Shown here: positions 25,569 through 34,894 of the stretch, piece after piece | Layout: each line of letters begins with the position of its first letter | Position numbering within the stretch: position 1 is the first letter of the stretch | NCBI RefSeq assembly: GCF_003666685.1 | Contig: NZ_RCIZ01000006.1 | Coordinates: 277,786-341,785, forward strand | Direction: 5' to 3' | Source of the DNA: Mesorhizobium sp. YM1C-6-2 | GTDB taxonomy: Bacteria > Pseudomonadota > Alphaproteobacteria > Rhizobiales > Rhizobiaceae | DNA: 64,000 bases | Position numbers and translations under genes: made by a program | Notes under the pieces: model-generated | Databases searched by the model: none | What the model was told of the DNA's origin: nothing | Seen by the model: the letters and a program-made list of their open reading frames with translations, nothing else

Positions 25569-26876
25569 ATGGCTGAAGCACTGCGTGTGGGAATTGCGGG
25601 TCTGGGCACGGTTGGCGCGTCGGTCGCGCGGGTACTGTCTGATAAGGCCGCCGAACTGACCCGCCAGTGCGGCCGGCCGATTGTTGTCGCCGCCGTTTCG
25701 GCGCGCGACGCCAGCAAAGATCGCGGCGTCGACCTCTCTTCGGCGACGTGGTTCGTCGATCCCGTGAAGCTGGCCGAGCAGGCCGACATAGACGTTTTCG
25801 TCGAGTTGATCGGCGGCGACGAGGGACCGGCGCGCGCGTCGGTGACGGCCGCGCTCGAAGCGGGCCGGCACGTCGTCACCGCCAACAAGGCCCTGCTTTC
25901 GAGGCACGGCGTGGCGCTCGCCGAGATCGCCGAGACGAAGGGCGTTCTGCTCAACTACGAGGCGGCGGTGGCGGGCGGCATCCCCGTCATCAAGACGATG
26001 CGCGAGGCGATGGCCGGAAACTCGGTCAGCCGGGTCTTCGGCATCCTCAACGGCACCTGCAACTACATCCTGACCCGGATGGAGGCCGAGGGGCTGTCCT
26101 TCGACGCCTGCCTGAAGGACGCGCAGCGGCTGGGCTATGCCGAGGCGGACCCGACCTTCGACATCGAGGGGCACGACACCGCGCACAAGCTGTCGATCCT
26201 GACGGCGCTTGCCTTCGGCACGAAGATCGCGGCCGACGACATCTACATGGAAGGCATCTCCAACATCAGCCAGGCCGATATCCGCGCAGCGGGCGAACTC
26301 GGCTACCGCATCAAGCTGCTCGGCGTCGCGCAGCGCACCGAGAGCGGCATCGAGCAGCGCGTCCACCCAACCATGGTGCCGACGGCTTCGGTCATCGCTC
26401 AGGTGCACGGCGTCACCAACGCGGTGGCGATCGAGACGGATATCCTTGGCGAGCTGCTGCTCTCCGGCCCGGGCGCCGGCGGCAACGCGACGGCGTCGGC
26501 CGTCGTCGGCGACATCGCCGACATCGCCAAGAGCCGGCCGGGCTTCCAGCACGGTCCGGTGTTCGGCTGGCCGGCGAAGGAGCTGAAGCCCTACAAGAAG
26601 GCACAGATGCGCAGCCACGCCGGTGGTTATTTCATTCGGCTCACGGTGCACGACAAGATCGGCGTCTTCGCGGCGATCGCCAAACGCATGGCCGACAACG
26701 ACATTTCGCTGGAATCGATCGTCCAGCATTCCGCCGGCGCCGACAACCAGAAGACCGTGATCCTCGTCACCCACGAGACCACCGAGGCGGCGGTACGCAA
26801 GGCGACCGACGGCATCACCAAGGACGGCCATCTGACCGACAAGCCGCAGGTCATCCGCATCGAACGGGCGGGCTGA
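25569..26876 (+). CDS. hom: Homoserine dehydrogenase
   Basis: This 435-residue enzyme reduces aspartate semialdehyde to homoserine, on the way to threonine and methionine. The N-terminal nucleotide-binding motif is GLGTVGASVARVL at residues 10-22, and the catalytic domain has NGTCNYIL and AEADPTFDIEGHD. A C-terminal ACT domain from about residue 355 (FIRLTVHDKIGVFAAIA) provides feedback control by threonine. Length and domain order are standard for monofunctional Hom. It is probably cotranscribed with the upstream aminotransferase. Confidence 0.95.
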   Translation: MAEALRVGIAGLGTVGASVARVLSDKAAELTRQCGRPIVVAAVSARDASKDRGVDLSSATWFVDPVKLAEQADIDVFVELIGGDEGPARASVTAALEAGRHVVTANKALLSRHGVALAEIAETKGVLLNYEAAVAGGIPVIKTMREAMAGNSVSRVFGILNGTCNYILTRMEAEGLSFDACLKDAQRLGYAEADPTFDIEGHDTAHKLSILTALAFGTKIAADDIYMEGISNISQADIRAAGELGYRIKLLGVAQRTESGIEQRVHPTMVPTASVIAQVHGVTNAVAIETDILGELLLSGPGAGGNATASAVVGDIADIAKSRPGFQHGPVFGWPAKELKPYKKAQMRSHAGGYFIRLTVHDKIGVFAAIAKRMADNDISLESIVQHSAGADNQKTVILVTHETTEAAVRKATDGITKDGHLTDKPQVIRIERAG

Positions 26877-26966
26877 TCCAACCATCCTGACACGGGCGGT
26901 TTGCGGACCGGCAAGGAGCGTGCGAACTTCGGCGCAAGCGCTCATGCCGGATCGAGGAGGTCGCCA

Positions 26967-27374
26967 ATGCCCGATGAAATGCTCCAGCTTCAATGCGTGA
27001 CGTGCGGCGGGCAGCTTGAAGTATCGATGCGGGCGATAGGCAGGGGGCGCGAGGCACGGTGCCCGGCCTGTGGCACGGTGGCCGAGATCCCCTATCAGGC
27101 AACTCTCGACCGCCTGTGGGTTTCCGAGGTCACGCCGGTTCCGTCGGCAGATGCCGGCGGATCGAAAGTACGGGTGGCGATCGCCTACGGACCAAAGGAC
27201 AGTCCCATGCTCACGGCGAAGTGGGAATTCGACGAACGACAATTCGACGATGGCGACGTCGTCGCCGGAGCGCGCCACTATTTCCATCATCTCGTGCGCG
27301 GGCTTGCCGACGCCACTGGTGGCTGGGCGATGACGGCGGAAGAGTTGAACGAGATCGAATGGCCGCGGCAGTGA
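26967..27374 (+). CDS. Hypothetical protein with N-terminal zinc ribbon
   Basis: This 135-residue protein starts with two CxxC pairs (CVTCGG at about residue 9 and CPACG near residue 37), a zinc-ribbon-like arrangement. A charged domain with WEFDERQFDDGDVVAG follows. No enzyme family was recognised. ATG at 26967 follows a strong GAGGAGG site, while an upstream in-frame codon at 26901 has none. It sits between hom and recJ in the same direction, 25 bases before recJ, and may be cotranscribed with it. Confidence 0.65.
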   Translation: MPDEMLQLQCVTCGGQLEVSMRAIGRGREARCPACGTVAEIPYQATLDRLWVSEVTPVPSADAGGSKVRVAIAYGPKDSPMLTAKWEFDERQFDDGDVVAGARHYFHHLVRGLADATGGWAMTAEELNEIEWPRQ

Positions 27375-27399
27375 ATCCGACTTCCGGGCCTGCGTCCTA

Positions 27400-29184
27400 G
27401 TGGCGGACAAGCGCACCTTCCTCGGCGTGAAGAGATCGGCGACCGGGCTCTGCTGGGAGCACCGGCTGACCGAGCGCCAGGAGATGATCGCGCTCACCAT
27501 GGCGCAGTCGCACGGCGTGCCCGACATCGTCGCGCGGGTGCTCGCAGGCCGCGGCGTGACGGCGGAGGAGACCGAGCGGTTCCTCGACCCGACGATCAAA
27601 AACCTCCTGCCCGATCCCGCGTCGCTGACCGACATGGAGCGTGCCGCCGCGCGCATTGCCAGGGCGATCCGCAACCGCGAGAAGGTGGCGATCTTCGGCG
27701 ATTACGACGTCGATGGCGCGGCGTCCTCGGCGCTGCTCAAGCGCTTCCTCGACTTCTACGGCATCGAGTCCGAGATCTACATTCCCGATCGCATCTTCGA
27801 AGGCTACGGCCCCAATCCGGAGGCGATGCGGGAACTGGCGAGCCGCGGCGCGAGGCTGATCGTCACCGTCGACTGCGGCACCAACAGTGCGCCCTCGATC
27901 GATGCGGCGCTGCTGGCGGGCGCCGAAGTCGTCGTGCTCGACCATCACCAGGTCGGTGGACCGCTGCCAGTGGCCGTCGCGGTGGTCAATCCCAATCGCG
28001 AGGACGATCTGTCGGGGCAGGGGCATCTCTGCGCGGCGGGCGTGGTGTTCCTCACGCTGGTGCAGACGGCGCGGCTGCTGCGCATCGAGCGGCCGGATGC
28101 GCCGCAGCCCGATCTTCTGTCGCTCCTCGATCTGGTCGCGCTGGCGACGGTCTGCGACGTGGTTCCGCTCATCGGCGTCAACCGCGCCTTCGTGGTGAAA
28201 GGGCTGATCGCCGCGCGCCAGCAGAGGAACGAGGGGCTCGCAGCTCTGGCACGCATCGCCCGGATCGGCGAACCGATCAACACGTTCCATCTCTCCTTCC
28301 TGATAGGTCCGCGCATCAATGCCGGGGGACGCATCGGCGACGCGGCGCTCGGCAGCCGGCTGCTCGCGACCGACGATCCGGTCGAGGCAGGGCAGATCGC
28401 CGAGACGCTCGACCGGCTGAACCAGGAGCGGCAGGCGATGGAGCAGGGCATGCTTGCCGAAGCCCGCGCCGAGGCCGACGCCGAACTCGCGGGCGGCGCG
28501 GGTCCGGCGATCGTCGTCACCGCCAGCCAGAACTGGCATCCGGGCATAGTTGGCCTGCTCGCCTCGCGGCTGAAGGAGCACGCGCGGCGTCCGGCCTTCG
28601 CGATCTCGTTCAACCCGAACGGCGTCGGCACCGGTTCCGGCCGCTCGGTCAGCGGCTTCGATCTCGGCCGGCTGGTGCGCGAAGCGGCAGCACTTGGGCT
28701 GATCGTCAAGGGGGGCGGCCACGCGATGGCGGCTGGCATCACCGTCGAACGCGAGAGGCTTGGCGCGCTGCGCGCCTTCTTCGAGGAACGCGCGGCGGCC
28801 GAGGTGTTCCGGCTGCAGGACGAGGAGGTTCTCGACATCGACGCGGCGCTCGCCGCGGAAGGCGCGACGCTCAGCCTGCTCGAAACGCTGGAGAAGGCGG
28901 GGCCGTTCGGGGCGGGACACGTCCCGCCGGTCTTCGTGCTGCCGCGGCACAGGCTGGAGGATGCCCGCCTGGTCGGCACCAATCACGTACGCGTCGATCT
29001 CAGGTCCGACGGCGGCGGGCGCATCCAGGCGATCGCTTTCCGCGCGGCGGACACGGTGCTCGGCGATTTCCTCTTCGCCAATCGCGGCCAGACGGTGCAC
29101 GTTGCCGGCTCGCTGTCGGGAAGCTACTGGAACGGCAACCGCAAGGTGGATTTTCGCGTCATCGACGCGGCGCTGGCGAGTTAG
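27400..29184 (+). CDS. recJ: Single-stranded-DNA-specific exonuclease RecJ
   Basis: This 594-residue DHH-superfamily exonuclease degrades single-stranded DNA 5' to 3' in recombination and repair. The metal-binding motifs are FGDYDVDGAASSALL (around residue 100), VTVDCGTNS, VLDHHQVGG (around residue 180) and TVCDVVPL. The DHHA1 motif GGGHAMAAG is near residue 438, and a C-terminal OB-fold follows. The start is a GTG at 27400. Length is standard. Confidence 0.93.
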   Translation: MADKRTFLGVKRSATGLCWEHRLTERQEMIALTMAQSHGVPDIVARVLAGRGVTAEETERFLDPTIKNLLPDPASLTDMERAAARIARAIRNREKVAIFGDYDVDGAASSALLKRFLDFYGIESEIYIPDRIFEGYGPNPEAMRELASRGARLIVTVDCGTNSAPSIDAALLAGAEVVVLDHHQVGGPLPVAVAVVNPNREDDLSGQGHLCAAGVVFLTLVQTARLLRIERPDAPQPDLLSLLDLVALATVCDVVPLIGVNRAFVVKGLIAARQQRNEGLAALARIARIGEPINTFHLSFLIGPRINAGGRIGDAALGSRLLATDDPVEAGQIAETLDRLNQERQAMEQGMLAEARAEADAELAGGAGPAIVVTASQNWHPGIVGLLASRLKEHARRPAFAISFNPNGVGTGSGRSVSGFDLGRLVREAAALGLIVKGGGHAMAAGITVERERLGALRAFFEERAAAEVFRLQDEEVLDIDAALAAEGATLSLLETLEKAGPFGAGHVPPVFVLPRHRLEDARLVGTNHVRVDLRSDGGGRIQAIAFRAADTVLGDFLFANRGQTVHVAGSLSGSYWNGNRKVDFRVIDAALAS

Positions 29185-29202
29185 GCCGGGGCATCGGATT
29201 CA

Positions 29203-29229
29203 TCCGAAAACCGCTTCGCACGATGCTTT
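29203..29229 (+). repeat. Rhizobial intergenic repeat, copy 2
   Basis: GAAAACCGCTTCGCAC followed by GATGCTTTTA lies between the recJ stop and the convergent patatin gene. It shares its core with the copy at 14091-14125. Confidence 0.55.
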
Positions 29230-30200
29230 TAGGCCAGAACCGTCTGCAGCCGCTGCAGGTCGGCGAGGTGCGCCTTGGTCGTCTCGTAGCCGATGCGGAT
29301 CGCCTCGTCGGCGCGGTGAAACTCGGTCAGTCCGATATGGCCGAGTTTCGGCTGCAGCGACAGGTCCGGCGGATCGCCGGCGAGCCTGGCGCGGGAAATG
29401 CGGTCCTGGATGATGTTGAACGCCTCGACCATGACGCCGGTCAGGCCTATGCGCGCTTCCTTCGACCGAGACTCGGCATTGAAGCGGGCAGCCGGGGAGG
29501 AGTCCTGCTCGACCATCAGCTCGCCGGCGCTGTGCTTGATGACCGCGGCGCGGCCGAAAAGGTCGTAGTGCAGGTTCACGGCGACCACCAGCGGCTGCTC
29601 GTAGGCGCGGCAGACCGACACGGGCACCGGATTGACCAGCGCGCCGTCGACCAGAACGCGCCCGTTTGTCGCCACCGGCTCGAATACGCCGGGCAGCGCA
29701 TACGAGGCGCGCATGGCGGTGATGAGCAAGCCGCTGGACAGCCAGATTTCGTGGCCGGTGCGGATTTCGGAGGCGACGCAGACGAAGGGTTTCGGCAGGT
29801 CCTCGAAGCGCGCGCCGTTCATGTGCTCGCGCAGTTTCGTGTCGAGCTTCATGCCGCCGAACAGGCCGCTGCCGCCGAAATTGAAGTCCAGCAGGCCGAA
29901 GAGGCGGCGTTTTGTCAGGCTGCGGGCGAATTCCTCGAGCGCGTCGAGCTTGCCGGCGAGATAGCAGCCGCCCACCAGTGCGCCGATCGAAGTGCCGGCG
30001 ATCATCGAGACCTCGATGCCGGCTTCGTCGAGCGCTCGGAGCACGCCGATATGCGCCCAGCCGCGGGCCGCGCCGCCGCCGAGGGCCAGCGAGATGCCGG
30101 TCTTTTTGGGAGGCACGGGATTGGTAACACCACCTGACGATGCCGGGCCATTGGCTTCCCGGGCATCAGGCCTGCCGCGAAATGACGCCCAATCGAGCAT
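29229..30200 (-). CDS. Patatin-like phospholipase, RssA type
   Basis: This 323-residue protein has the patatin oxyanion motif GGGAARGWAHIG at about residues 41-52 and the nucleophile motif GTSIG at residues 69-73. The catalytic aspartate is in DGALVNPVPV near residue 185. Such Ser-Asp dyad hydrolases cleave acyl lipids; the bacterial RssA branch is poorly characterised. ATG at 30200 follows AGGAG at 6 bases, so it is preferred over the GTG at 30203. The gene lies downstream of hisI on the same strand. Confidence 0.87.
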   Translation of the reverse strand: MLDWASFRGRPDAREANGPASSGGVTNPVPPKKTGISLALGGGAARGWAHIGVLRALDEAGIEVSMIAGTSIGALVGGCYLAGKLDALEEFARSLTKRRLFGLLDFNFGGSGLFGGMKLDTKLREHMNGARFEDLPKPFVCVASEIRTGHEIWLSSGLLITAMRASYALPGVFEPVATNGRVLVDGALVNPVPVSVCRAYEQPLVVAVNLHYDLFGRAAVIKHSAGELMVEQDSSPAARFNAESRSKEARIGLTGVMVEAFNIIQDRISRARLAGDPPDLSLQPKLGHIGLTEFHRADEAIRIGYETTKAHLADLQRLQTVLA

Positions 30201-30281
30201 CACAATCTCCTGATCCGCGCCGAGTTTATCCCGACGCCGTATCGAAATGGTGAATCTGTGTGCCGGCTGTCAATGGAAGGT

Positions 30282-30740
30282 TCACGAGCTGCTTCGGTAT
30301 GTCTTTTCCGCATCGAAAAGCGGCTCGCTGCCATCGGTTGCAAGAGAAACCCTGCCGTCGACCAGCCCCGCCGTCCGATAAAAACAAGAACGCCGTCCCG
30401 TGTGACAAGTTGCATCGTGACCGGCAACTTTGACCTTCAACCATACGGCATCCTGGTCACAATCCGTGCGCAGCTCCACCACTTCCTGGAGGTTGCCCGA
30501 CGTCTCGCCCTTCTTCCAGAGGCTGCTGCGCGAGCGCGACCAGTAGTGGGCGATGCCGGTATCGAGGGTGAGCGCCAGCGCCTCGGCGTTCATGTGCGCG
30601 ACCATCAGCAGCATGCCGTCGCCGGCGTCGGTGACGACGGCGGTGACCAGACCGTTGGCGTCGAAGCGCGGGGAGAAGACGGAGCCTTCCTCCAGCGCCT
30701 TCTTGTCGGCCGGCGGCGCGGCGAATGTGATGGTGGTCAT
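30282..30740 (-). CDS. hisI: Phosphoribosyl-AMP cyclohydrolase
   Basis: This 152-residue monofunctional enzyme opens the purine ring of phosphoribosyl-AMP in histidine synthesis. It shows [10 protein letters not shown], the [17 protein letters not shown] block, the metal-binding DCDQDAV, and [11 protein letters not shown]. The cysteine pair around CHTGRRSC and the aspartates of DCDQD are the expected zinc and magnesium sites. The companion HisE is not fused and not in the window. It follows folE by 88 bases on the same strand, as in other rhizobia. Confidence 0.93.
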   Translation of the reverse strand: MTTITFAAPPADKKALEEGSVFSPRFDANGLVTAVVTDAGDGMLLMVAHMNAEALALTLDTGIAHYWSRSRSSLWKKGETSGNLQEVVELRTDCDQDAVWLKVKVAGHDATCHTGRRSCFYRTAGLVDGRVSLATDGSEPLFDAEKTYRSSS

Positions 30741-30828
30741 AGGCTAGCCCCTGCGGCCCGGGACAGGGCCGCGTTTCTGGAAAGATGTCACGTGGGCCGG
30801 AATGCCACGCCAGCGGCACCCGCCATAT

Positions 30829-31470
30829 TCAGCCGGCGACGAAGCCGCCGCGCACCATGGTCACGAAGCGCACCTGCTCTTCCGGGTTGTCCCGGAAGGT
30901 GCCGGTGAAGGTGGAGGTGAGGGTGGTCGAGCCCTGCTTGCGGATGCCGCGCATGGCCATGCACATATGCTCGGCCTCGATCATGACGGCGACGCCGCGC
31001 GGGTTGAGCACATCCTGGATGACGCCGGCGATCTGCGCAGTCATCGCCTCCTGCGTCTGCAGGCGGTGCGCGAAGATGTCGACGACGCGGGCGATCTTCG
31101 ACAGGCCGACAACCTTGCCGTCAGGCAGGTAGCCTACATGCGCCTTGCCGATGATCGGCACCATGTGGTGTTCGCAATGCGAGTGGAACTTGATGTCACG
31201 GACGATGACGAGATCGTCGTAGCCGGCGACTTCCTCGAAAGTGCGGCCGAGCTCGTCGGCCGGACACATGTCATAGCCGTTGAACATCTCGCGATAGGCC
31301 TTGGCGACGCGCTTGGGCGTGTCGATCAGTCCTTCGCGAGTGGGGTCGTCGCCGGTCCAGCGCAACAGCACGCCGACGGCTGCCTCGACTTCCGCCTCGG
31401 TCGGCCGGTCGGTGACCGGCCTGTCCATGTAGGCAGAAGGCGGCATGATCTTCTTAATGACGGCATCCAT
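30829..31470 (-). CDS. folE: GTP cyclohydrolase I
   Basis: This 213-residue enzyme converts GTP to dihydroneopterin triphosphate, the first step of folate synthesis. Signature segments are [19 protein letters not shown], which holds the zinc-binding Cys and His residues, [15 protein letters not shown], and [13 protein letters not shown]. It is divergent from the IscU-like gene, with a region of about 214 bases between them that contains TATATAT stretches usable as -10 boxes. folP, a later step of the same pathway, lies 8 kb away. Confidence 0.95.
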   Translation of the reverse strand: MDAVIKKIMPPSAYMDRPVTDRPTEAEVEAAVGVLLRWTGDDPTREGLIDTPKRVAKAYREMFNGYDMCPADELGRTFEEVAGYDDLVIVRDIKFHSHCEHHMVPIIGKAHVGYLPDGKVVGLSKIARVVDIFAHRLQTQEAMTAQIAGVIQDVLNPRGVAVMIEAEHMCMAMRGIRKQGSTTLTSTFTGTFRDNPEEQVRFVTMVRGGFVAG

Positions 31471-31684
31471 CAGGGTGTCTCCCGTAGTTCCCCTCGAGGG
31501 AGGAACGAGTTGAACGGATCACAGCCTCCATGGGAACCGCCCATAGCTGCGAAGTCTGCTCCGTACAGGCGGTCCGCCGCCTTGTCGATTTCGGAGCGTA
31601 TTCATTATATATGTGCGGAGAGTACGAAAGGAAGATGCCGGGGCGGCATCTACCGGTCGCCGGACGGCGGCGGATTGGAAAATC

Positions 31685-32131
31685 ATGATCGACGACGTCT
31701 ACAACGCGAAAATTCTTGGCTTTGCTGGAAACATCGCGCGCATCGGGCGGCTCGAACAGCCGGACGCTACCGCAACGGCGCATTCCAAGCTTTGCGGCTC
31801 GACCGTCACCATCGATCTTCGGATGCAGGACGGCATCGTCACGGACTTCGCCCATGTGGTGAAGGCCTGCGCGCTCGGGCAGGCATCGTCCTCGATCATG
31901 GCCGAGAACGTCGTCGGCGCCTCGTCCGAGGAGCTTCGCGCGGTGCGCGAGGCCATGCTGAGGATGCTCAAGGACAACGGCCAGCCGCCGGAAGGCCGCT
32001 TCGCCGACCTCAAATATCTGGAGCCGGTGCGCGACTACAAGGCGCGCCATGCATCGACGATGCTCACCTTCGACGCTGTCGTTGACGCCATCGGCCAGAT
32101 AGAGAAGAAGCGCGAGGAGCAGGCGGCCTAG
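31685..32131 (+). CDS. IscU/NifU-like iron-sulfur scaffold protein lacking the third cysteine
   Basis: This 148-residue protein has the IscU fold signatures SKLCGSTVTIDL (Cys37) and KACALGQASSS (Cys62). IscU and SufU have a third cluster cysteine near the C-terminus, but the equivalent region here reads ARHASTMLTFDAV with no cysteine. Rhizobial genomes carry this variant beside yidD and folE; it may deliver iron or act as a non-canonical scaffold. ATG at 31685 gives MIDDVYNAKIL, the expected N-terminus. The stop overlaps the convergent LysR gene by 4 bases. Confidence 0.8.
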   Translation: MIDDVYNAKILGFAGNIARIGRLEQPDATATAHSKLCGSTVTIDLRMQDGIVTDFAHVVKACALGQASSSIMAENVVGASSEELRAVREAMLRMLKDNGQPPEGRFADLKYLEPVRDYKARHASTMLTFDAVVDAIGQIEKKREEQAA

Positions 32132-33030
32132 AGGGCTTCCAGCTCCGCCCTGACCTCTGCGATCAGCCAGTCGGCGAAGATGCGGGCGGACGGGCTCAGC
32201 GCATCGAAATCAGGCGCGACCATCCAATAGCTGCCGAACGGCAACGTCACAGGATAGGGCTGCACGAGCGAACCCTCCCTGAGCTGGGCCGCGTTCATGA
32301 ACAGGTCGCCGAGCGCGACCCCATGCCCGAGCGCCGCCGCGCGCGTGGTCAGCGTTCCGTCGGCGAAGATCGGCCCTCGTCCCGGCGTCACGCTTTCGGC
32401 GCCGGCGACCTTGAGCCAGCGCGCCCAGCCGTCGCGATTTTCCTCGTGGAGCAGCGTATGACTTACGAGATCCGCGACCGTTTCGAGCGGCGGTCCTTTT
32501 GCCAGAAGATCCGGAGAGACCACCGGCGTCGCCGGGCTGTCGAACAGATGACGCGACTGCGTTCGCGGCCACTCGCTCCGCTTTTCGCTGTGCCTTACCG
32601 CGAGGTCGGCCTCGTGCGTTCGAAACTCGGTGAGGCGCGTACTGACGTCCACCGCGACGTCTATGCCCGGATGCCGCCGGTGGAAATGGTTCAACCTGGG
32701 TATCAGCCAGGTGCCGGCAAAGAAGGGTTCGGTGCTTACCCTTACCAGCTCGTCGCGCGGCCTCGCCTGGATTTCGGTAAGCTTCCGGTCGATCGTGTCG
32801 AAGCTTTGCGTGAGGTGTCCGAGAAGGTCCTGTCCCGCTTCGGTCAAGACGACGCGCCGGTGAAGGCGTTCGAAGAGCTGTTGGCCGATTTGGGCTTCCA
32901 GTTCCCTGATCTGGCGGCTGATAGCGGCCTGCGAGACGAAAAGCTCTTCCGCAGCGCGGCTGAAGCTCAAATGCCGGCCGGCTGCTTCAAAGCTGCGCAA
33001 GGCGGTCAGGGGCAGTCGGCCGCGCTTCAT
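32128..33030 (-). CDS. LysR-family transcriptional regulator, GcvA-like
   Basis: This 300-residue regulator has an N-terminal winged helix-turn-helix (LTALRSFEAAGRHLSFSRAA through AAISRQIRELEAQIGQQLF, about residues 8-58) and a periplasmic-binding-like effector domain. The pattern LPLTALRSFEAAGRHLSF places it near GcvA/AmpR-type regulators. ATG at 33030 is used; the TTG at 33057 is unlikely. It is divergent from a 55-codon ORF at 33128 and close to a luciferase-like oxidoreductase, either of which could be its target. The ligand is unknown. Confidence 0.88.
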   Translation of the reverse strand: MKRGRLPLTALRSFEAAGRHLSFSRAAEELFVSQAAISRQIRELEAQIGQQLFERLHRRVVLTEAGQDLLGHLTQSFDTIDRKLTEIQARPRDELVRVSTEPFFAGTWLIPRLNHFHRRHPGIDVAVDVSTRLTEFRTHEADLAVRHSEKRSEWPRTQSRHLFDSPATPVVSPDLLAKGPPLETVADLVSHTLLHEENRDGWARWLKVAGAESVTPGRGPIFADGTLTTRAAALGHGVALGDLFMNAAQLREGSLVQPYPVTLPFGSYWMVAPDFDALSPSARIFADWLIAEVRAELEAL

Positions 33031-33127
33031 GGTGTCGTATAACCTCAAGTCATACAACGCCGAAATTATACTCGTTTGAAGCAGAGCGCCAGCCGCGGTC
33101 TACTCCTGTTAACCAGGAGACACGGCC

Positions 33128-33295
33128 ATGAACGACTATCTCGAAATCTTCAGCGACGTTGTCCTGCTTGCCACTTTCCAGCCGCGATACCGCGAACGAT
33201 ATCCGGCGGCTTCGGTTGTCAAAGAGACTGTCCGTGACTGTCCACGGGCGATCACGGCATCGGAACGGCGATTCGAGGGTCCGGTGCGTGCATGA
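33128..33295 (+). CDS. Small ORF divergent from the LysR gene
   Basis: This 55-codon frame starts with MNDYLEIFSDVVLLATFQPR and becomes arginine-rich. An AGGAG site lies eight bases before the ATG, and the frame ends within a hairpin (33280-33313). Its position opposite a LysR gene makes it a possible regulator target. No homologue was recognised, and the C-terminal half could be a remnant of a longer gene. Confidence 0.35.
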   Translation: MNDYLEIFSDVVLLATFQPRYRERYPAASVVKETVRDCPRAITASERRFEGPVRA

Positions 33296-33313
33296 AGACG
33301 CCTCCGCACCGGA
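33280..33313. terminator. Hairpin between the small ORF and the LLM oxidoreductase gene
   Basis: TCCGGTGCG (33280-33288) pairs with CGCACCGGA (33305-33313) as a 9-bp stem with a 16-base loop. It lies between convergent genes and has no strong T run, so it is a weak or bidirectional terminator candidate. Confidence 0.45.
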
Positions 33314-33328
33314 TCGCCGTTGGTCGTG

Positions 33329-34369
33329 CTAGCCGGCGAGCAGATCACGAACCATCGGCATGACTTTCGTGCCGTAGAGCTCGATGCTCTTCATCATGTG
33401 CTCATGCGCCAGCGTGCCCGACGAATATTTCATGTCGAAGCGGCTGACGCCGAGCGCCTTGACGGTCTGGGCGATCTTCTTCGCCACCGTCTCGGGCGAG
33501 CCGACGTAAAGCGAGCCCATGTCGGCCTCGGCGTTGAACCGCGCAATGCTCGTCGGTCCCCAGCCGCGCTCGCCGCCGATCCTGTCATGCATCGCCTTGT
33601 AGCCTGGCCAGAGCTGCGTGCGCGCTTCCTCGTCCGTCTCGGCGATATGACCCGGCGAATGCACACCAAGCGGCAGCGCCGGCTTCTGCAACTGCTCGGC
33701 GGCGCGATGGTAGAGATCGACGAACTGGCGAAAGCGCACCGGGTCGCCGCCGATGATGGCAAGCGTCATCGGCAGCTCGTACTGCACCGCGCGCACCACC
33801 GATTCCGGGCTGCCGCCGACGCCGATCCATGCCTTGAGCGTGCCGTTCTCGACCTGCGGATAGACGATCTGGTCCTTGAGGCCCGGATGGATCGAGCCTT
33901 TCCAGGTCACCGGGCCCTGCTTGAGCAACGCTGCGAAGAGATCGAGCTTTTCGGAAAAAAGGCGCTCGTAGTCGCTGAGCGAATAGCCGAAGAGCGGGAA
34001 CGATTCGGTGAAGGAGCCGCGCCCGAGGATCACCTCGGCGCGGCCGTTGGAAATCGCGTCGATCGTCGAAAAGCGCTGGAACACGCGGATCGGGTCGTCC
34101 GAGCTAAGCACTGTGACCGCCGAACCGAGATGGATGCGGGTCGTGCGCGAAGCGATCGCGGCCAGCACCACGTCCGGCGCGGAGACGGCGAAGTCGTCGC
34201 GATGGTGTTCGCCGACGCCGATGAAATCGATGCCCACCTGGTCGGCCAGCACGCCTTCGTCGATGAGGTTGCGCAGCACCTGCGGCTGCGACAGAAGCTT
34301 GCCGTCCTTGTCGACGGTCACGTCGCCGAACGTGTCTAGTCCGAGTTCGATCTGCTGCTTGTCTGGCAT
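33329..34369 (-). CDS. LLM-class (luciferase-like) flavin-dependent oxidoreductase
   Basis: This protein of about 346 residues has the bacterial luciferase-like TIM-barrel pattern: ELGLDTFGDVT at the start, FIGVGEHHRDDFAVSAPDVV, RIHLGSAVTVLSSDDPIRVF, and GRAEVILGRGSFTESFPLFG. Such enzymes use FMNH2 or F420 to oxidise varied substrates; none can be assigned here. ATG at 34369 is preferred over GTG at 34378. Together with the LysR gene and the small ORF it interrupts the usual rhizobial iscU-like/yidD/thrS neighbourhood, suggesting an inserted accessory unit. Confidence 0.88.
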   Translation of the reverse strand: MPDKQQIELGLDTFGDVTVDKDGKLLSQPQVLRNLIDEGVLADQVGIDFIGVGEHHRDDFAVSAPDVVLAAIASRTTRIHLGSAVTVLSSDDPIRVFQRFSTIDAISNGRAEVILGRGSFTESFPLFGYSLSDYERLFSEKLDLFAALLKQGPVTWKGSIHPGLKDQIVYPQVENGTLKAWIGVGGSPESVVRAVQYELPMTLAIIGGDPVRFRQFVDLYHRAAEQLQKPALPLGVHSPGHIAETDEEARTQLWPGYKAMHDRIGGERGWGPTSIARFNAEADMGSLYVGSPETVAKKIAQTVKALGVSRFDMKYSSGTLAHEHMMKSIELYGTKVMPMVRDLLAG

Positions 34370-34462
34370 GGCGTTCACTTCGGCTCGATTTTCGCGATTG
34401 GGCTTGGGAAGATACGGCGCGACACTTAGGTATGGCGCGACGGTCGATCAAACCGCCATGAA

Positions 34463-34861
34463 GTGAACAGTCTGTCGGCGAAGTTCAAGCAGGCACCGCG
34501 AAGTAACCAAGTGACCGGGCATTCACACAGGGAGCAAAACCGCACGGCCGGCCGCAACTGGCCGGGGCCCTGGCGCAAGACGCCGGGCAGGGTGGCCGGC
34601 ACGTCGCTGGTCCGCCTCTATCAACTCACGCTGTCGGGCTTCATCGGCAATTCCTGCCGCCACCTGCCGACCTGCTCGGAATACGCGCATGAGGCGATCG
34701 CCCGGCACGGGCTCTGGACCGGCGGCTGGTTGGGACTTTTCCGCGTCATGCGCTGTGGCCCGGGGGGTACGCACGGCATAGACCGAGTACCGGAGGCGCT
34801 GGACGCCCGCTACCGCTGGTTCACGCCGTGGCGATACTGGTCGATCGGAAGGCGAGCCTAG
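34463..34861 (+). CDS. yidD: Membrane protein insertion efficiency factor YidD
   Basis: The conserved core of this 132-residue protein, LVRLYQLTLSGFIGNSCRHL followed by PTCSEYAHEAI and a GGWLGLFRVMRCGP stretch, is the YidD family signature, including its conserved cysteines. YidD is a small membrane-associated helper of YidC-dependent insertion. The N-terminal 45 residues are variable and rich in basic residues, as in other rhizobial members. The start is uncertain: GTG at 34463 is the longest option and GTG at 34511 is another. It is divergent from the LLM gene. Confidence 0.88.
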   Translation: MNSLSAKFKQAPRSNQVTGHSHREQNRTAGRNWPGPWRKTPGRVAGTSLVRLYQLTLSGFIGNSCRHLPTCSEYAHEAIARHGLWTGGWLGLFRVMRCGPGGTHGIDRVPEALDARYRWFTPWRYWSIGRRA

Positions 34862-34894
34862 GCCGGTTCATTCCCGGAATTGTTCCGGCACGTC

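Noticed and set aside
27397..29100. A 567-codon open frame opposite recJ.
   Set aside because: Antisense to recJ, whose DHH motifs are unmistakable.
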